From: Bin5 sp965207495
GTDB taxonomy: Bacteria; Chloroflexota; Anaerolineae; Caldilineales; Caldilineaceae
DNA length: 64,000 bases
Assembly (NCBI GenBank): GCA_965207495.1
Contig: OZ242287.1
Span: 2,232,001 to 2,296,000 of the forward strand
Direction of reading: 5' to 3'
Part shown: piece by piece, positions 41,333 to 50,841 of the stretch
How positions within the stretch are numbered: the first letter of the stretch is position 1
Layout of the letters: every line of letters starts with the position of its first letter
Made by a program: the position numbers and the translations under genes
The notes under the pieces: generated by a model
Databases searched by the model: none
Told to the model about the DNA's origin: nothing
Seen by the model: the letters and a program-made list of their open reading frames with translations, nothing else

Positions 41333-43051
41333 ATGGGCGATTCAACCTCAGTGACACAAGACTTCATTCGCGAAGCAATCGCGGACGACACCGACAAAGG
41401 GCGTTTCAACGGGCGCTTTCAAACACGCTTCCCGCCCGAACCCAACGGCTATCTGCACATAGGCCATGCCAAAGCCATTGGGCTCAACTTCGAGGTGGCC
41501 GCGCAGTTCAACGGCCTCTGTAATCTGCGTTTCGACGACACCAACCCCCTCAAGGAAGAGCAGGAATTTGTCGAGGCCCAGCTAAAGGACATCCGCTGGC
41601 TCGGCTACGAGCCGGCAAACGTTCTCTATGCCTCCGACTACTTCGGCCAGCTATACGAGTGGGCGCTGCAGCTTGTCCAGGATGGACACGCCTATGTTGA
41701 CGATCTCAGCCAGGAAGAGATCCGCGCTCACCGCGGAACACTGACCGAACCCGGCAAGAACAGCCCCTACCGTGACAGGCCTGTCGAGGAAAACCTGGAC
41801 CTGTTCCAGCGAATGAAGGCGGGCGAGTTTCCCGACGGTGCCCGCGTCCTGCGCGCCAAGATCGACATGAGCGCACCCAACATCAACCTGCGCGACCCCG
41901 TCATGTACCGCATCCGCCATGCCGAGCACCAGCGCACCGGCGACGAGTGGTGCATCTACCCGATGTATGACTGGGCCCACGGCCAGTCCGACTCGATCGA
42001 AGGCGTCACCCATTCGCTCTGCTCGCTCGAATACCTGAACCACCGCCCGCTCTACGACTGGTACCTCGACGCGCTGGGCGTCTACCATCCCCGCCAGATC
42101 GAATTCGCAAAGCTGGAATTCACCTACATTGTGACGAGCAAAAGGCGCCTCATGCGTCTTGTCGAAGAAGGCCACGTAAACGGCTGGGACGACCCCCGCA
42201 TGCCAACGCTGGCCGGTCAGCGTCGGCGGGGCGTTCCGTCCAAGGCACTCCGCGATCTCTGTCAACACGTCGGAATCGCCCGCACCAACAGCACAGTGGA
42301 GGTCGAGCTGCTGGAGCACTTCATCCGCCAGGAGCTGAACCAGACCGCCATGCGCGTCATGGGTGTCCTCGACCCCCTGCCGGTCGTGATCACCAACTAC
42401 CCCGAAGGCGAGACCGAATGGCTCGATGCCGTGAACAATCCGGAGGACGAAAGCGCAGGCAGCCGGCCCGTCCCCTTCAGCCGAAATCTCTACATTGATC
42501 GAGATGACTTCATGGAGGACCCGCCACGCAAATTCCATCGCATGGCGCCGGGCCGTGAGGTCCGTCTCCGCTGGGGCTACTTCGTTCGCTGCGAGGAGGT
42601 CATAAAGAACGACCAGGGGGAGGTCGTCGCGCTGCACTGCACCTACGATCCTGAGACCAAGGGCGGTTACGCCCCCGACGGCCGCAAAGTGCGCGGAACA
42701 ATCCACTGGGTAAGCGCCGACCACGCAGTGTCCGCTAAAGTGCGCCTTTACGATCGGCTATTTGGCGTCGAGAATCCCTACGACGTGCCCGAAGGCCAGG
42801 ACTACATCGCCAGCCTCTCGCCAAACTCCTTGACAGTGTTGGACAGCGTCCAACTGGAGCCGAGCGCACTCGACCTCGATATCGGCCAGACTGTGCAGTT
42901 TGAACGAAAAGGCTACTTCTGCCTGGACCCCGACAGCGCCGAAGGACGGCCTGTCTTTAATCGTACCATCACGCTGCGCGATTCATGGGCGAGAATGCAG
43001 GGCCAAGGTCGAAAGGGGAAAGGAAAGAGGGGTAATTCGAAAAAATCTTGA
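41333..43051 (+). CDS. glnS: glutaminyl-tRNA synthetase
   Basis: This 572-residue class I synthetase charges tRNA-Gln directly. The HIGH motif is in PPEPNGYLHIGHAKAIG near residues 33-49, and the KMSKS equivalent is VTSKRRLM. The C-terminal beta-barrel anticodon region follows (RKFHRMAPGREVRLRWG). ATG 41333 starts MGDSTSVTQDFIREAI like other GlnRS proteins. Its ribosome binding site is weak, and an upstream extension to 41237 is not family-like. The C-terminus ends in a Lys/Gly/Arg-rich tail. Many bacteria lack GlnRS and use GatCAB instead. Confidence 0.96.
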   Translation: MGDSTSVTQDFIREAIADDTDKGRFNGRFQTRFPPEPNGYLHIGHAKAIGLNFEVAAQFNGLCNLRFDDTNPLKEEQEFVEAQLKDIRWLGYEPANVLYASDYFGQLYEWALQLVQDGHAYVDDLSQEEIRAHRGTLTEPGKNSPYRDRPVEENLDLFQRMKAGEFPDGARVLRAKIDMSAPNINLRDPVMYRIRHAEHQRTGDEWCIYPMYDWAHGQSDSIEGVTHSLCSLEYLNHRPLYDWYLDALGVYHPRQIEFAKLEFTYIVTSKRRLMRLVEEGHVNGWDDPRMPTLAGQRRRGVPSKALRDLCQHVGIARTNSTVEVELLEHFIRQELNQTAMRVMGVLDPLPVVITNYPEGETEWLDAVNNPEDESAGSRPVPFSRNLYIDRDDFMEDPPRKFHRMAPGREVRLRWGYFVRCEEVIKNDQGEVVALHCTYDPETKGGYAPDGRKVRGTIHWVSADHAVSAKVRLYDRLFGVENPYDVPEGQDYIASLSPNSLTVLDSVQLEPSALDLDIGQTVQFERKGYFCLDPDSAEGRPVFNRTITLRDSWARMQGQGRKGKGKRGNSKKS

Positions 43052-43171
43052 CCTGAAACTGAATGGAGTGCCTACGGTTGGTATGGCAAGTCGAATCGTC
43101 TTCCAGCGAGCGGATTCCCCTGCGTCAACGTAGTACTTCCTAAAGTTCCGCGCTCAACTCACGGACTGCTT

Positions 43172-43948
43172 CTATCGAAATCTTGCCTTATGCGGCACCA
43201 GAATGTGACCCTCCTCAAGCGAGCCGTATCGCGTTGCCGCCCTCGGCCCATGCCTCCACAGATACGAGGCGATATAGGCGCAGGTAATCGCATCGAGCGC
43301 GTCCTCGTAGGCCTGCAATGCTGACCCGCGTAGGCCGTACACCTCTGTGCTTTTGAGTATCCGCCTCGTCCGGCGCAGCGGGGGATCCGCCTTGCGCAGT
43401 TTCCGCAAAAGCTTTCGATAGCGCACAAACTCCGACCAGCGCTCCTCAAAAGATCGCCCTCGCCCGCGCTTATATTTGAGGGTCCGCTCAAGACCAAACA
43501 GGCTGACAAGCGCCGGATGGGGATACACCTCGCACACAAGCCGCCCCATTGTGCGCCGCGGGATCACATCCGACTCATAGAACTTGAATCGCTCCGACAG
43601 CGCCGCAGTCAGAGCCTCCCCGCGCACAACGCCGTCACGTTCCAACAACCTCCTGTTCGCCGGATACGCACCAGCCTGATAACGTTGCCAGTCCGCCGAC
43701 AAAGCACGGTCGCACTGCCTTATCCCCGTCTCATTTGGCACCCGCAAAGGCGCGTCAACCGCCACCACAGACCCGCTGCGACGCGAAAGATGAATGCCAA
43801 TGAATTCGACGATCTCCGACATCTTGCCCAGTCCGCCAGAACAGGCAACCAACCGCCCGTTACGGATCACCGCAACGCCCGACGGGTTTCTGTCGCTCCA
43901 CGCCAGGTCGATGCCGATAAAGGAGGGCTTTCCCCGCTTCTTTGCCAT
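43172..43948 (-). CDS. DUF429 protein, predicted RNase H-like nuclease
   Basis: This 258-residue protein begins FIGIDLAWSDRNPSGVAVI, the first strand pair and acidic residue of the DUF429 family, with VAVDAPLRVPNETGIRQCDR in the middle and EVYPHPALVSLFG and YEDALDAITCAYIA later. Together these give the acidic residues of an RNase H-like active site. The cellular role of DUF429 is not established. ATG 43948 has AGGAGG 6 bases upstream. It is convergent with glnS and not obviously linked to its neighbours. Confidence 0.85.
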   Translation of the reverse strand: MAKKRGKPSFIGIDLAWSDRNPSGVAVIRNGRLVACSGGLGKMSEIVEFIGIHLSRRSGSVVAVDAPLRVPNETGIRQCDRALSADWQRYQAGAYPANRRLLERDGVVRGEALTAALSERFKFYESDVIPRRTMGRLVCEVYPHPALVSLFGLERTLKYKRGRGRSFEERWSEFVRYRKLLRKLRKADPPLRRTRRILKSTEVYGLRGSALQAYEDALDAITCAYIASYLWRHGPRAATRYGSLEEGHILVPHKARFR

Positions 43949-44073
43949 AGAGGACCTCCTTAAATGGTACTGATCCTACCTGCCATTCGAATGATATACC
44001 CGAGCCCGAACGCACCGAAGGTCAGGCTGAGCCCTCGGCCGTCTATTTCTCCCTGGAACCGTCGTGGCCGCTG

Positions 44074-45189
44074 TCACCCTTCGAGGCACAAGCAGACTTT
44101 CTCCACCGTCACTTCCTCCAGGTAAGCCTCGTCTACCTGCGCGCCGTGCCCCGGTCCGTCCGGCACCGTAAGCGTACTATTGCTATTGAGAGTAAAGGGA
44201 TTGGTAACGATGTCCTTCTCAAAATAACGGTCATTGGCACTGATATCGCCCGGCAGCGTGAAGTTTGGCAGGCTGGCCAGCGCCACACTGATGGCCCGCC
44301 CGATCCCGGTCTCCAGCATGCCCCCGTGCCAGACAGGAATGCCCGCAGCCTGGCACATATCATGGACGGCCACCGAATCAGCCAATCCGCCAATGCGAGA
44401 TGGCTTGATATTGATCACGCCGCACGCGTCCAACTCCAACGCCCAACGTGCGTGATCCGTGGAAACGATGCTCTCGTCCAGGCAGACCGGCGTCTCAATC
44501 AACTTTGCCAGCTTGGCGTGGTCGAAAATGTCGTCGTGGTCCAGCGGCTGTTCGTTGAGTAGCAGATCGAACTCGTCCAACTGCCGTAGATGCTCGGCGT
44601 CTTCCAGATGGTAGATGCTGTTGCCATCCACCTGCAGCAACAGGTCCGGCCACCGTTCCCGCACCGCCCGCGTCGGCTCGACGTCCCAGCCCGGCTTGAT
44701 CTTCAGTTTGACCCGCTGGTAGCCATCTTCCAGATAACCCTCCACAGTCTCCAGCAGCGCGCCAGTGTCCGGTTGGATCGGCACACTCACGCCCACCGCC
44801 ACCTCCTCCCGCGTGCCCCCAAGCAAGCTTGCAAGGGATCTCTTTTCCGCGTGCGCAAAAAGATCCCAGACCGCAAACTCCAACCCTGCCTTGGCCATAC
44901 GGTTGGCGCGCAGTTTCTTGAATATCCCGCGCACCTCACCCGGAGAAGAAATATCTGCTTCCAGGAGCATCGGCCCCAGGAACTCACGCTGCATGATCAG
45001 CGCCGTGTGAAAGGTCTCCTCGTTGTACCAGGGACCGTCGCTGACAGGCGACTCGCCCCAGCCCGTTACCCCGTCCGCATCGACCCGTACAATAACAGCA
45101 TCGCTTCCGTCGTGACGCCATCCGCTTGTCTCAAATGGCCGCACATATGGCATATGGATACGGCGAAGCTCAATTTGATCAATTCTCAT
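44074..45189 (-). CDS. o-succinylbenzoate synthase / N-acylamino acid racemase-like enzyme
   Basis: This 371-residue enolase-superfamily member of the muconate-lactonizing group has KLKIKPGWD with the KxK lysines of strand 2, metal ligands in LQVDGNSIY, LNEQPL and CLDESI, the strand-6 lysine in INIKPSRIGG, and WHGGMLETGIGRA. This set is the signature of MenC type 2 enzymes, which can act in menaquinone synthesis, as N-succinylamino acid racemases, or both. No other men genes are nearby, so racemase activity is at least as likely. ATG 45189 has a weak GGAA box. Confidence 0.87.
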   Translation of the reverse strand: MRIDQIELRRIHMPYVRPFETSGWRHDGSDAVIVRVDADGVTGWGESPVSDGPWYNEETFHTALIMQREFLGPMLLEADISSPGEVRGIFKKLRANRMAKAGLEFAVWDLFAHAEKRSLASLLGGTREEVAVGVSVPIQPDTGALLETVEGYLEDGYQRVKLKIKPGWDVEPTRAVRERWPDLLLQVDGNSIYHLEDAEHLRQLDEFDLLLNEQPLDHDDIFDHAKLAKLIETPVCLDESIVSTDHARWALELDACGVINIKPSRIGGLADSVAVHDMCQAAGIPVWHGGMLETGIGRAISVALASLPNFTLPGDISANDRYFEKDIVTNPFTLNSNSTLTVPDGPGHGAQVDEAYLEEVTVEKVCLCLEG

Positions 45190-45590
45190 TGCTGGATTCC
45201 TGTATGTCCATCCCGCGGCATATTCAAGGGTGGGTTTGAGGACGCCCTATGCATGAGATGAAACAACTGGGCGCCGGAGAGGATACGCGCTGCGAAATTT
45301 CTGCAGAACTGCACGAGTCATGCCGTAAGGCCACACCGAAGCCGCGCCGGTCCAGCCAGTTCAATTTGGGCCCGCTAAACGGCGGAAGCTGGGGAGGGGG
45401 ATGACCTTGGCGGCTATGACAACCTTTCCTGCCGAAGACAAAGGCTGGTGAGGGTCGAGAGTACGGGGCGGAGGCCGGCCGGTTCCGAATTACTCCCGGA
45501 CCGCGAGCGCTGGCACTGCAGTCCATATTCCGGCTGGCTCAGGAACCGGCAGGACCGCCGCCCCAATTGAATGGCTCGAAAAGCACTTTC
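45190..45590. other. gene-free intergenic region
   Basis: This 401-base gap between two minus-strand genes contains no recognisable gene, RNA or strong hairpin. A 100-codon frame on the minus strand (45224-45526) is proline- and cysteine-rich, has no ribosome binding site and resembles nothing known to me. Confidence 0.45.
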
Positions 45591-46790
45591 CTAGACAGCG
45601 TATACGCAGTCCACATGGCGTCCGCTTGCCGCCGACTCCAGAATCGCGTCACAAATCACTGCGTTGCGGTAGCCGTCGACAAAGTCAGCGCCAATGGGTG
45701 AAACATCCCCATCGTTCACGATGCAGTCCAACAGGTGCGTAATCTCATGCACAAATGTATGCTCCCAGCCGATCATATGACCCTGGGGCCACCAGTTCTC
45801 CCACCATGGGTGGAAAGGCTCAGACACGAGCACGTTGCGGAAACCCTGGGCTTCCGCCGGTTCGTCGCCTACCCAGTAAATCTCCAGCTCGTTCAGACGC
45901 TCCAGGTTGAAGACGATACTTGCCTTCTCAGCATTGATCTCAAGGCGCTGTCCGTTCTTGCGCCCAGCGGCAAAGCGGCTGGCCTCAACCGTGCCAATCG
46001 CGCCGCCATCGAACTCCAGCAACGCGGTGAAGGCGTCGTCGACATCGACTTTGCCCATCGTACCGTCGTCCCAAGGGCGCTCTTCGATGAACGTGCGGGT
46101 CATTCCCGATACGCTCTTCACCTCGCCTACCAGGTAACGCGCCAAATCGATAATGTGGGCCCCCAAGTCTCCGAGAGCGCCGCTGCCCGCCACCGACTTC
46201 TGCAGCCGCCAGATCATCGGCAGCTCGTAATGGGCCATCACCCACTCCTGCAGATACACCGCGCGGAAGTGGTAGATCTTGCCCAGCAGGCCCGAATCCA
46301 CCAGCTTGCGAATCTGCCGGATCGCCGGCACGAAGCGGTAATTGAAGGCGACCATGTTCTTCACACCTGCCTTCTGTACGGCTTCCACCATACTCTGCGC
46401 CTCATCGGCCGTACGCGCCAGCGGCTTCTCGCACAGGATGTGCTTGCCCCGTTCCGCGGCCAGGATACAGGGATCGGCATGCGTATCGTTCGGACCGCCG
46501 TTATCGAAGAGCTGGATGTCGTCGTTGTCGAGCATCGCCCGCCAGTCGGTATAGTAGCCGTCATATCCGTAGCGCCTTGCCGCCTCCGCTACAGCCTGCT
46601 CGTCGCGTCCCGAGATACCCACAAGCCTCGGAACGGCTGGCGGCGGGTACATCATATGCGCGATATTCAGCATCGCGTGGCTGTGGGCCTTGCCCATGAA
46701 GGCGTAGCCCAGCATCCCGACACCGATCTCAGGGGCGTCGCCTTCGGCCCGTGCCCCAGCCATCGAAGTGAATCCGGATCCTTCACTCAT
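45591..46790 (-). CDS. Gfo/Idh/MocA family oxidoreductase
   Basis: This 399-residue predicted NAD(P)-dependent dehydrogenase has the Rossmann motif GMLGYAFMGKAHSHA near residues 25-39, the EKP motif in ILCEKPLART, and GALGDLGAHIIDLARYL in the C-terminal domain with the family's active-site Asp and His. Such proteins act on inositols, sugars or sugar phosphates. ATG 46790 has GAGGG 8 bases upstream. It is 87 bases downstream of a sugar isomerase-like gene on the same strand, a pairing typical of inositol- or rare-sugar operons. Confidence 0.9.
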   Translation of the reverse strand: MSEGSGFTSMAGARAEGDAPEIGVGMLGYAFMGKAHSHAMLNIAHMMYPPPAVPRLVGISGRDEQAVAEAARRYGYDGYYTDWRAMLDNDDIQLFDNGGPNDTHADPCILAAERGKHILCEKPLARTADEAQSMVEAVQKAGVKNMVAFNYRFVPAIRQIRKLVDSGLLGKIYHFRAVYLQEWVMAHYELPMIWRLQKSVAGSGALGDLGAHIIDLARYLVGEVKSVSGMTRTFIEERPWDDGTMGKVDVDDAFTALLEFDGGAIGTVEASRFAAGRKNGQRLEINAEKASIVFNLERLNELEIYWVGDEPAEAQGFRNVLVSEPFHPWWENWWPQGHMIGWEHTFVHEITHLLDCIVNDGDVSPIGADFVDGYRNAVICDAILESAASGRHVDCVYAV

Positions 46791-46877
46791 AGTTCAATCC
46801 CTCTTTATGGTCTTGGTTTCTGACAAGATATAGTAGATCGCCCATTGGCAGGTCTACCGCTATGACTACCCCGGCAA

Positions 46878-47876
46878 CTATTCCGCGAAGGCCGCGTCAA
46901 AGGCAATCTCGGACGGCGGGAAATCAATCTTTCGAGTGTAGGCGCATGATTCGGTCGCCCCGTGCTCTCGGTCCATGCCCGCGTCTTCCCACTCGATCGA
47001 TAGCGGCCCGTTATAGCCGATATCGTTCAAAGCCCGGATGACCGCCTCAAAGTCGATATTCCCGCGCCCAACCGAACGGAAGTCCCAGAAGCGGCGATGG
47101 TCTCCAAATTCAGTATGGCCGCCGAAGACGCCCGCCTCTTTGCCGCCGTCCGACCAGCCCACGTCCTTCATATGTACATGGAAGATCCGATCAGCGAAAT
47201 TGCGGATGAAGGCGACGTAGTCCACGCCCTGGTAACCGAAGTGACTGGGGTCGTAGTTGAAACCGAAGGCCTCGTGGCCGTTCAAGGCGTCAATCGCATT
47301 CTGAGCGCTGACGATGTCGAACGCTATCTCGGTCGGGTGAACCTCCAATCCGAACTTCACGCCATTTTCGCTGAAGACATCCAGAATCGGTGTCCACAAC
47401 TCGGCAAAGAGCGCCAGGCCGTTCTCCAGAAAATCGGGCGGGTTCGGCGGGAAGGAGTAAACGAGGTGCCAGATCGGCGAACCGGTAAATCCGGGAACGA
47501 CCTTCACCCCGAGTTTAGCCGCCGCGCGCGCGGTGTCCTTCATCTCCTCTGCAGCACGGGCGCGAACACCGTCCTCTGTTCCGTCGCCCCATAGGCGCGG
47601 CGGCAGAATGCTCTCATGGCGCTCGTCAATACGGTCAGCGACGGCCTGTCCAACCAAGTGGTTGCTGATGGCAAAACATTGCAGACCATGCTTGTTCAGA
47701 GTGTCCCAGCGCCCCTGGACATAACTGTCGTCTTCCAGGGCCTTGTCCACCTCGAAATGGTCGCCCCAACAGGCTAGCTCCAGACCATCATAACCGAAAG
47801 ACTTCGCCTTCTCGCAGATGGTCTCGAAGGGCAAGTCCGCCCACTGACCTGTGAAGAGGGTTACTGGTCGCGGCAT
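46878..47876 (-). CDS. sugar phosphate isomerase/epimerase family protein (AP endonuclease 2-like barrel)
   Basis: This 332-residue xylose-isomerase-like TIM barrel has the metal ligands visible as the glutamate in KFGLEVHPTE, the Asp-His pair in NYDPSHFGYQG, the histidines in IFHVHMKDVG, and the C-terminal glutamate in LSIEWED. Related proteins epimerise or isomerise free or phosphorylated keto sugars or inosose. ATG 47876 follows AAGGAGG closely. It probably forms a two-gene operon with the Gfo/Idh/MocA gene downstream, oxidation plus isomerisation of one sugar. Confidence 0.88.
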   Translation of the reverse strand: MPRPVTLFTGQWADLPFETICEKAKSFGYDGLELACWGDHFEVDKALEDDSYVQGRWDTLNKHGLQCFAISNHLVGQAVADRIDERHESILPPRLWGDGTEDGVRARAAEEMKDTARAAAKLGVKVVPGFTGSPIWHLVYSFPPNPPDFLENGLALFAELWTPILDVFSENGVKFGLEVHPTEIAFDIVSAQNAIDALNGHEAFGFNYDPSHFGYQGVDYVAFIRNFADRIFHVHMKDVGWSDGGKEAGVFGGHTEFGDHRRFWDFRSVGRGNIDFEAVIRALNDIGYNGPLSIEWEDAGMDREHGATESCAYTRKIDFPPSEIAFDAAFAE

Positions 47877-48474
47877 GAATTCCTCCTTAATGTCGTTGAA
47901 TCAGTTGGTTGCAAAATGTGGAAAATTCGAGAAAACCGGGCGCGGCTTCCCTGCAGCCACACCCGCAAGAACAGGATATTCTGGGTTCGATTCTGCTCTG
48001 CGAAAAAAGGTCCCGCGCGGACGCCCCGCTAGCTCGCCTTCTGCGCACTTCAGGCGCAAAAACCCACCCGTGAGAGGCTGTCGCAAATCGACAAAGACTA
48101 CCTTTTCAGACACGTTTCAAAGACGCGCCTACTATACAACCATCGGTCCGATATGGCAATCCGCGACCCAAGCCGGTTGCATCTCGAACGGTCGGAAATG
48201 ACCAGCTTCAGGCCCGAGAATTCTGAGACATATCGGACAGTCTGGGCTTGAGTCCGTAGTCGGATTCCCACTGAACTGGTTCGAGCACGGCTGCATGCAA
48301 CTTTGAGTTTCGCGCCGCCTTCTATGGGGCATTGCCATGAAATTCGGCAGGGGCAAGAGCTGTCGCCAACATCCGCCATCTGCCGTTCTGCCAGAATCTG
48401 CGCTTGCCTTGGCCCTCGGTGAGTTGGGGATCAAAAGAGGGACCGAATCGACTTCTGAATGCCTGAAGTAATTC
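47877..48474. other. gene-free intergenic region
   Basis: This gap of about 600 bases separates the isomerase-like gene and the LysM protein gene. Short overlapping frames on both strands lack ribosome binding sites and family features. I see no structured RNA or repeat. It should contain the promoter of the isomerase operon, which I could not place. Confidence 0.4.
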
Positions 48475-49560
48475 TCAGTTTCCGCTGCCGAACCACTCGA
48501 AACTTCGTACCTCTCCCGACCCGCTCGCCGCCTCGAGACTCAGCTCTCCCTCTGGGCCCGTTAATACACGTGCGACCGATGTTTGCCACCTGTAGGTGAC
48601 GTCCCTGTCCGGGGGTGGCGCCCATTGGCTCGGCAAGCGATAGCTGGTCGCCTTCGTCCAGACAGGAGGCGGCAGTTCGTAAAGACCTTCCAATGGCCAG
48701 ATGTAAAGGACGTACCATTCGTTCTCTTCCAGGAGGCCGCCGCTCAACCAACGAAACAACACATCTTCAGTCTGAGGAATCCGTTCACCGTCTTCCGGCC
48801 CCAGCAGCTGCAGAGGCAGGTATTCCTGACCTGAATCCATGTCCTGCTGCGCGGGAACGGTACCTTCAGTCGGCAGAACGGTGGAGGGCACCCCCGAGAC
48901 CGGCAGCTGTAACACCTGATCAGGTCTGATCAAATCGTCCGGCCCAATTCCATTCGCTTCTTGGATTGCCGCAACAGTCGTACCAAAGCGAACGGCAATC
49001 GAAATGACCGTATCGCCCGGTTGGACTAGATAACTGAATACCGTGGAAATCGTCGGCGCGCCGTTGCCTCCATTCTCGGAAATCGAGGCGGCGACGGGAA
49101 TGAGCAATACGTCACCCGCGCGGATCAGCGTTCCACTCAGATTGTTGGCAATCTGTATCTCCTCTACCGTCACCCCATAGCGCCCCGCGATTCCCAGCAA
49201 GGTCTCTCCTGACTGTACCGTGTGGCGCCCAACAGAAATGCCGGGCTGCTGACCGTCCGGGTCGACCGTTGGCACGGCTTCCGCAGTTTCTAGAGAGGAC
49301 GGGCTGGCTTCGGCCTGGGTCCCGTTCGTTCTCTGGAAATTGACGCCCAGACTGCCGAACTGCCACCAGCCGATCACGATCGCCAGCAAAGTTATCGCCA
49401 GCACCGCATCGCGTATATTCAGCCGCGCAGGCCTTGCCCTGGGAGTTCCGGTCAACTCATGACCACAGAAGTAACAGGTATCAGCGTTTTGCGCGACCCG
49501 TGAACCGCAGTTGGGGCAGCGTCGGCCCGCCGGAATCGTGGAACGTACGACCTCAGACAT
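48475..49560 (-). CDS. zinc-ribbon, single-membrane-span, double LysM protein
   Basis: This 361-residue protein has a zinc ribbon at the N-terminus (C-x2-C in CPNCGS at 15-18 and C-x2-C in CYFCGH at 29-32). A single membrane segment follows at about 50-68 (AVLAITLLAIVIGWW). Outside it lie two LysM domains (HTVQSGETLLGIAGRYGVT and YLVQPGDTVISIAVRFGTT), which bind peptidoglycan, and a C-terminal beta-rich region with FRWLSGG and TYRWQTSVAR. The topology would put the zinc ribbon in the cytoplasm and the LysM domains at the wall. No ribosome binding site is seen before ATG 49560. The function is unknown beyond wall binding. Confidence 0.88.
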   Translation of the reverse strand: MSEVVRSTIPAGRRCPNCGSRVAQNADTCYFCGHELTGTPRARPARLNIRDAVLAITLLAIVIGWWQFGSLGVNFQRTNGTQAEASPSSLETAEAVPTVDPDGQQPGISVGRHTVQSGETLLGIAGRYGVTVEEIQIANNLSGTLIRAGDVLLIPVAASISENGGNGAPTISTVFSYLVQPGDTVISIAVRFGTTVAAIQEANGIGPDDLIRPDQVLQLPVSGVPSTVLPTEGTVPAQQDMDSGQEYLPLQLLGPEDGERIPQTEDVLFRWLSGGLLEENEWYVLYIWPLEGLYELPPPVWTKATSYRLPSQWAPPPDRDVTYRWQTSVARVLTGPEGELSLEAASGSGEVRSFEWFGSGN

Positions 49561-49603
49561 GCAAAAAGTTTTGGTATGGGAAACAGATTCGATGGATTAG
49601 CGC

Positions 49604-49612
49604 AGTATAGCA
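49604..49612 (-). promoter_or_regulatory. possible extended -10 promoter of the LysM gene
   Basis: On the minus strand TGCTATACT (49604-49612) fits an extended -10 element. No -35 box is visible. The start would be about 37 bases before ATG 49560. Confidence 0.4.
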
Positions 49613-49694
49613 CGGGCCCGACGCCCGCGTGAACACTCGGACTCCGGCAGCCCCCTTGACACCGGCAAAAGTCCGCCGCCTTTTCAAACAGCGC

Positions 49695-50720
49695 CTACTC
49701 TGGTGCAAACACGATCTTCACCCCTTCGCGGCCCTCGAACAGGTCAAAGGCCTGTTGCCACGCCTCCAATGGAAGCCGGTGGCTGATCAGCGGCGCCGTC
49801 CGCAACTGTCCGGACTGCAAGAGAGCAAGCGCCTTGCGCCAGGAACTGGCAACCGTGGCAAAAGTGCCATGTACCTGCAGCTCCTTTACACAGACCTGCT
49901 CAAGGTCCCATAACACAGGCTTGCCGAAAAGCCCCACCTGCACGTAGCGCCCTCTGTGCCGCACCAAATCGAGAGCAGTCTGCGCGCCGGGCCCCGCGCC
50001 GGAGCACTCGAAGGCGATATCCGCGCCCAGGCCGTCAGTCCGCTCTGCCACCAATTTGTGAAGGTCATCTCTGCCCGCGATCAAGGTCTCGTCCGCACCA
50101 AGCTGCTGCGCCAGGGCAAGGCGCGCCTCGTCGGTTTCCGTACCAATCACAACCGCCTGCGCACCCGCCGCCTTCACAACCTGCAGCATCATCAAGCCGA
50201 TCGCGCCCGGGCCGGTGATCACCGCCGCGTCGCCCGGCTCCACCTTCGAGTTTTCCAGCGCGTGGACGCAGCAGGCCAGAGGCTCGGTCAGCGCGCCCGC
50301 CCATTCGTCTACACCATCAGGAAGCAGATGCACCGCCCGTTCCTTCACAAGTACATAGCGGGCAAACGCCCCATGTACACCGCTTCCGATCGACGCACGC
50401 CGCGAACAGTGATTGGGCATACCCGCCTTGCAGAATGGGCACATACCGCACAGCGTAAAATACGGTTCGCTTGTAACCGAACTACCAATGGAGAAGCGGG
50501 TAACGTCGCTTCCTACATCCACGATCTTTCCCGCGACCTCGTGTCCCAGGATCACCGGCGGACGGCACGGGTATTCGTCGTGGTAGATATGGGCGTCCGT
50601 GCCGCATAGTCCGGCCGCCGTCACTTCAATAACAATATGGCCCGGGATGGCGCTCGGTTCAGGCGCGTCCAGAAGACCTACCTGTCCCACGCCCGGACTA
50701 AGCTTTGCTACACCTTTCAT
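49695..50720 (-). CDS. zinc-dependent alcohol/polyol dehydrogenase
   Basis: This 341-residue medium-chain dehydrogenase has the catalytic zinc ligands cysteine in GLCGTDAHIYHDE and the histidine of ILGHEVAG. The structural zinc site is the four cysteines of CGMCPFCKAGMPNHC. The NAD-binding motif is VITGPGAIGLMML. It resembles sorbitol, threonine or galactitol-type dehydrogenases, and the substrate is undetermined. ATG 50720 has AGGAG about 9 bases upstream. It follows the phytanoyl-CoA dioxygenase-like gene on the same strand across about 120 bases. Confidence 0.9.
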   Translation of the reverse strand: MKGVAKLSPGVGQVGLLDAPEPSAIPGHIVIEVTAAGLCGTDAHIYHDEYPCRPPVILGHEVAGKIVDVGSDVTRFSIGSSVTSEPYFTLCGMCPFCKAGMPNHCSRRASIGSGVHGAFARYVLVKERAVHLLPDGVDEWAGALTEPLACCVHALENSKVEPGDAAVITGPGAIGLMMLQVVKAAGAQAVVIGTETDEARLALAQQLGADETLIAGRDDLHKLVAERTDGLGADIAFECSGAGPGAQTALDLVRHRGRYVQVGLFGKPVLWDLEQVCVKELQVHGTFATVASSWRKALALLQSGQLRTAPLISHRLPLEAWQQAFDLFEGREGVKIVFAPE

Positions 50721-50841
50721 ACAGACCTGCTCCTGAATGTCCCTGCGATTCGCCAGACAACGCCCACTTGCCGCTGCGAAACTCTCGTTGCTCTGAACTA
50801 CTCAAACCCTCCTGCCAAAACAGAGGTCCCGACACCCACTC

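Noticed and set aside
45224..45526. 100-codon minus-strand frame
   Set aside because: Unusual composition, no ribosome binding site and no family resemblance. Treated as chance.
47970..48010. GGTTCGATTC stretch resembling a tRNA T-loop
   Set aside because: The flanking bases do not form a 5-bp T-stem, and no acceptor or anticodon stem can be built around it.
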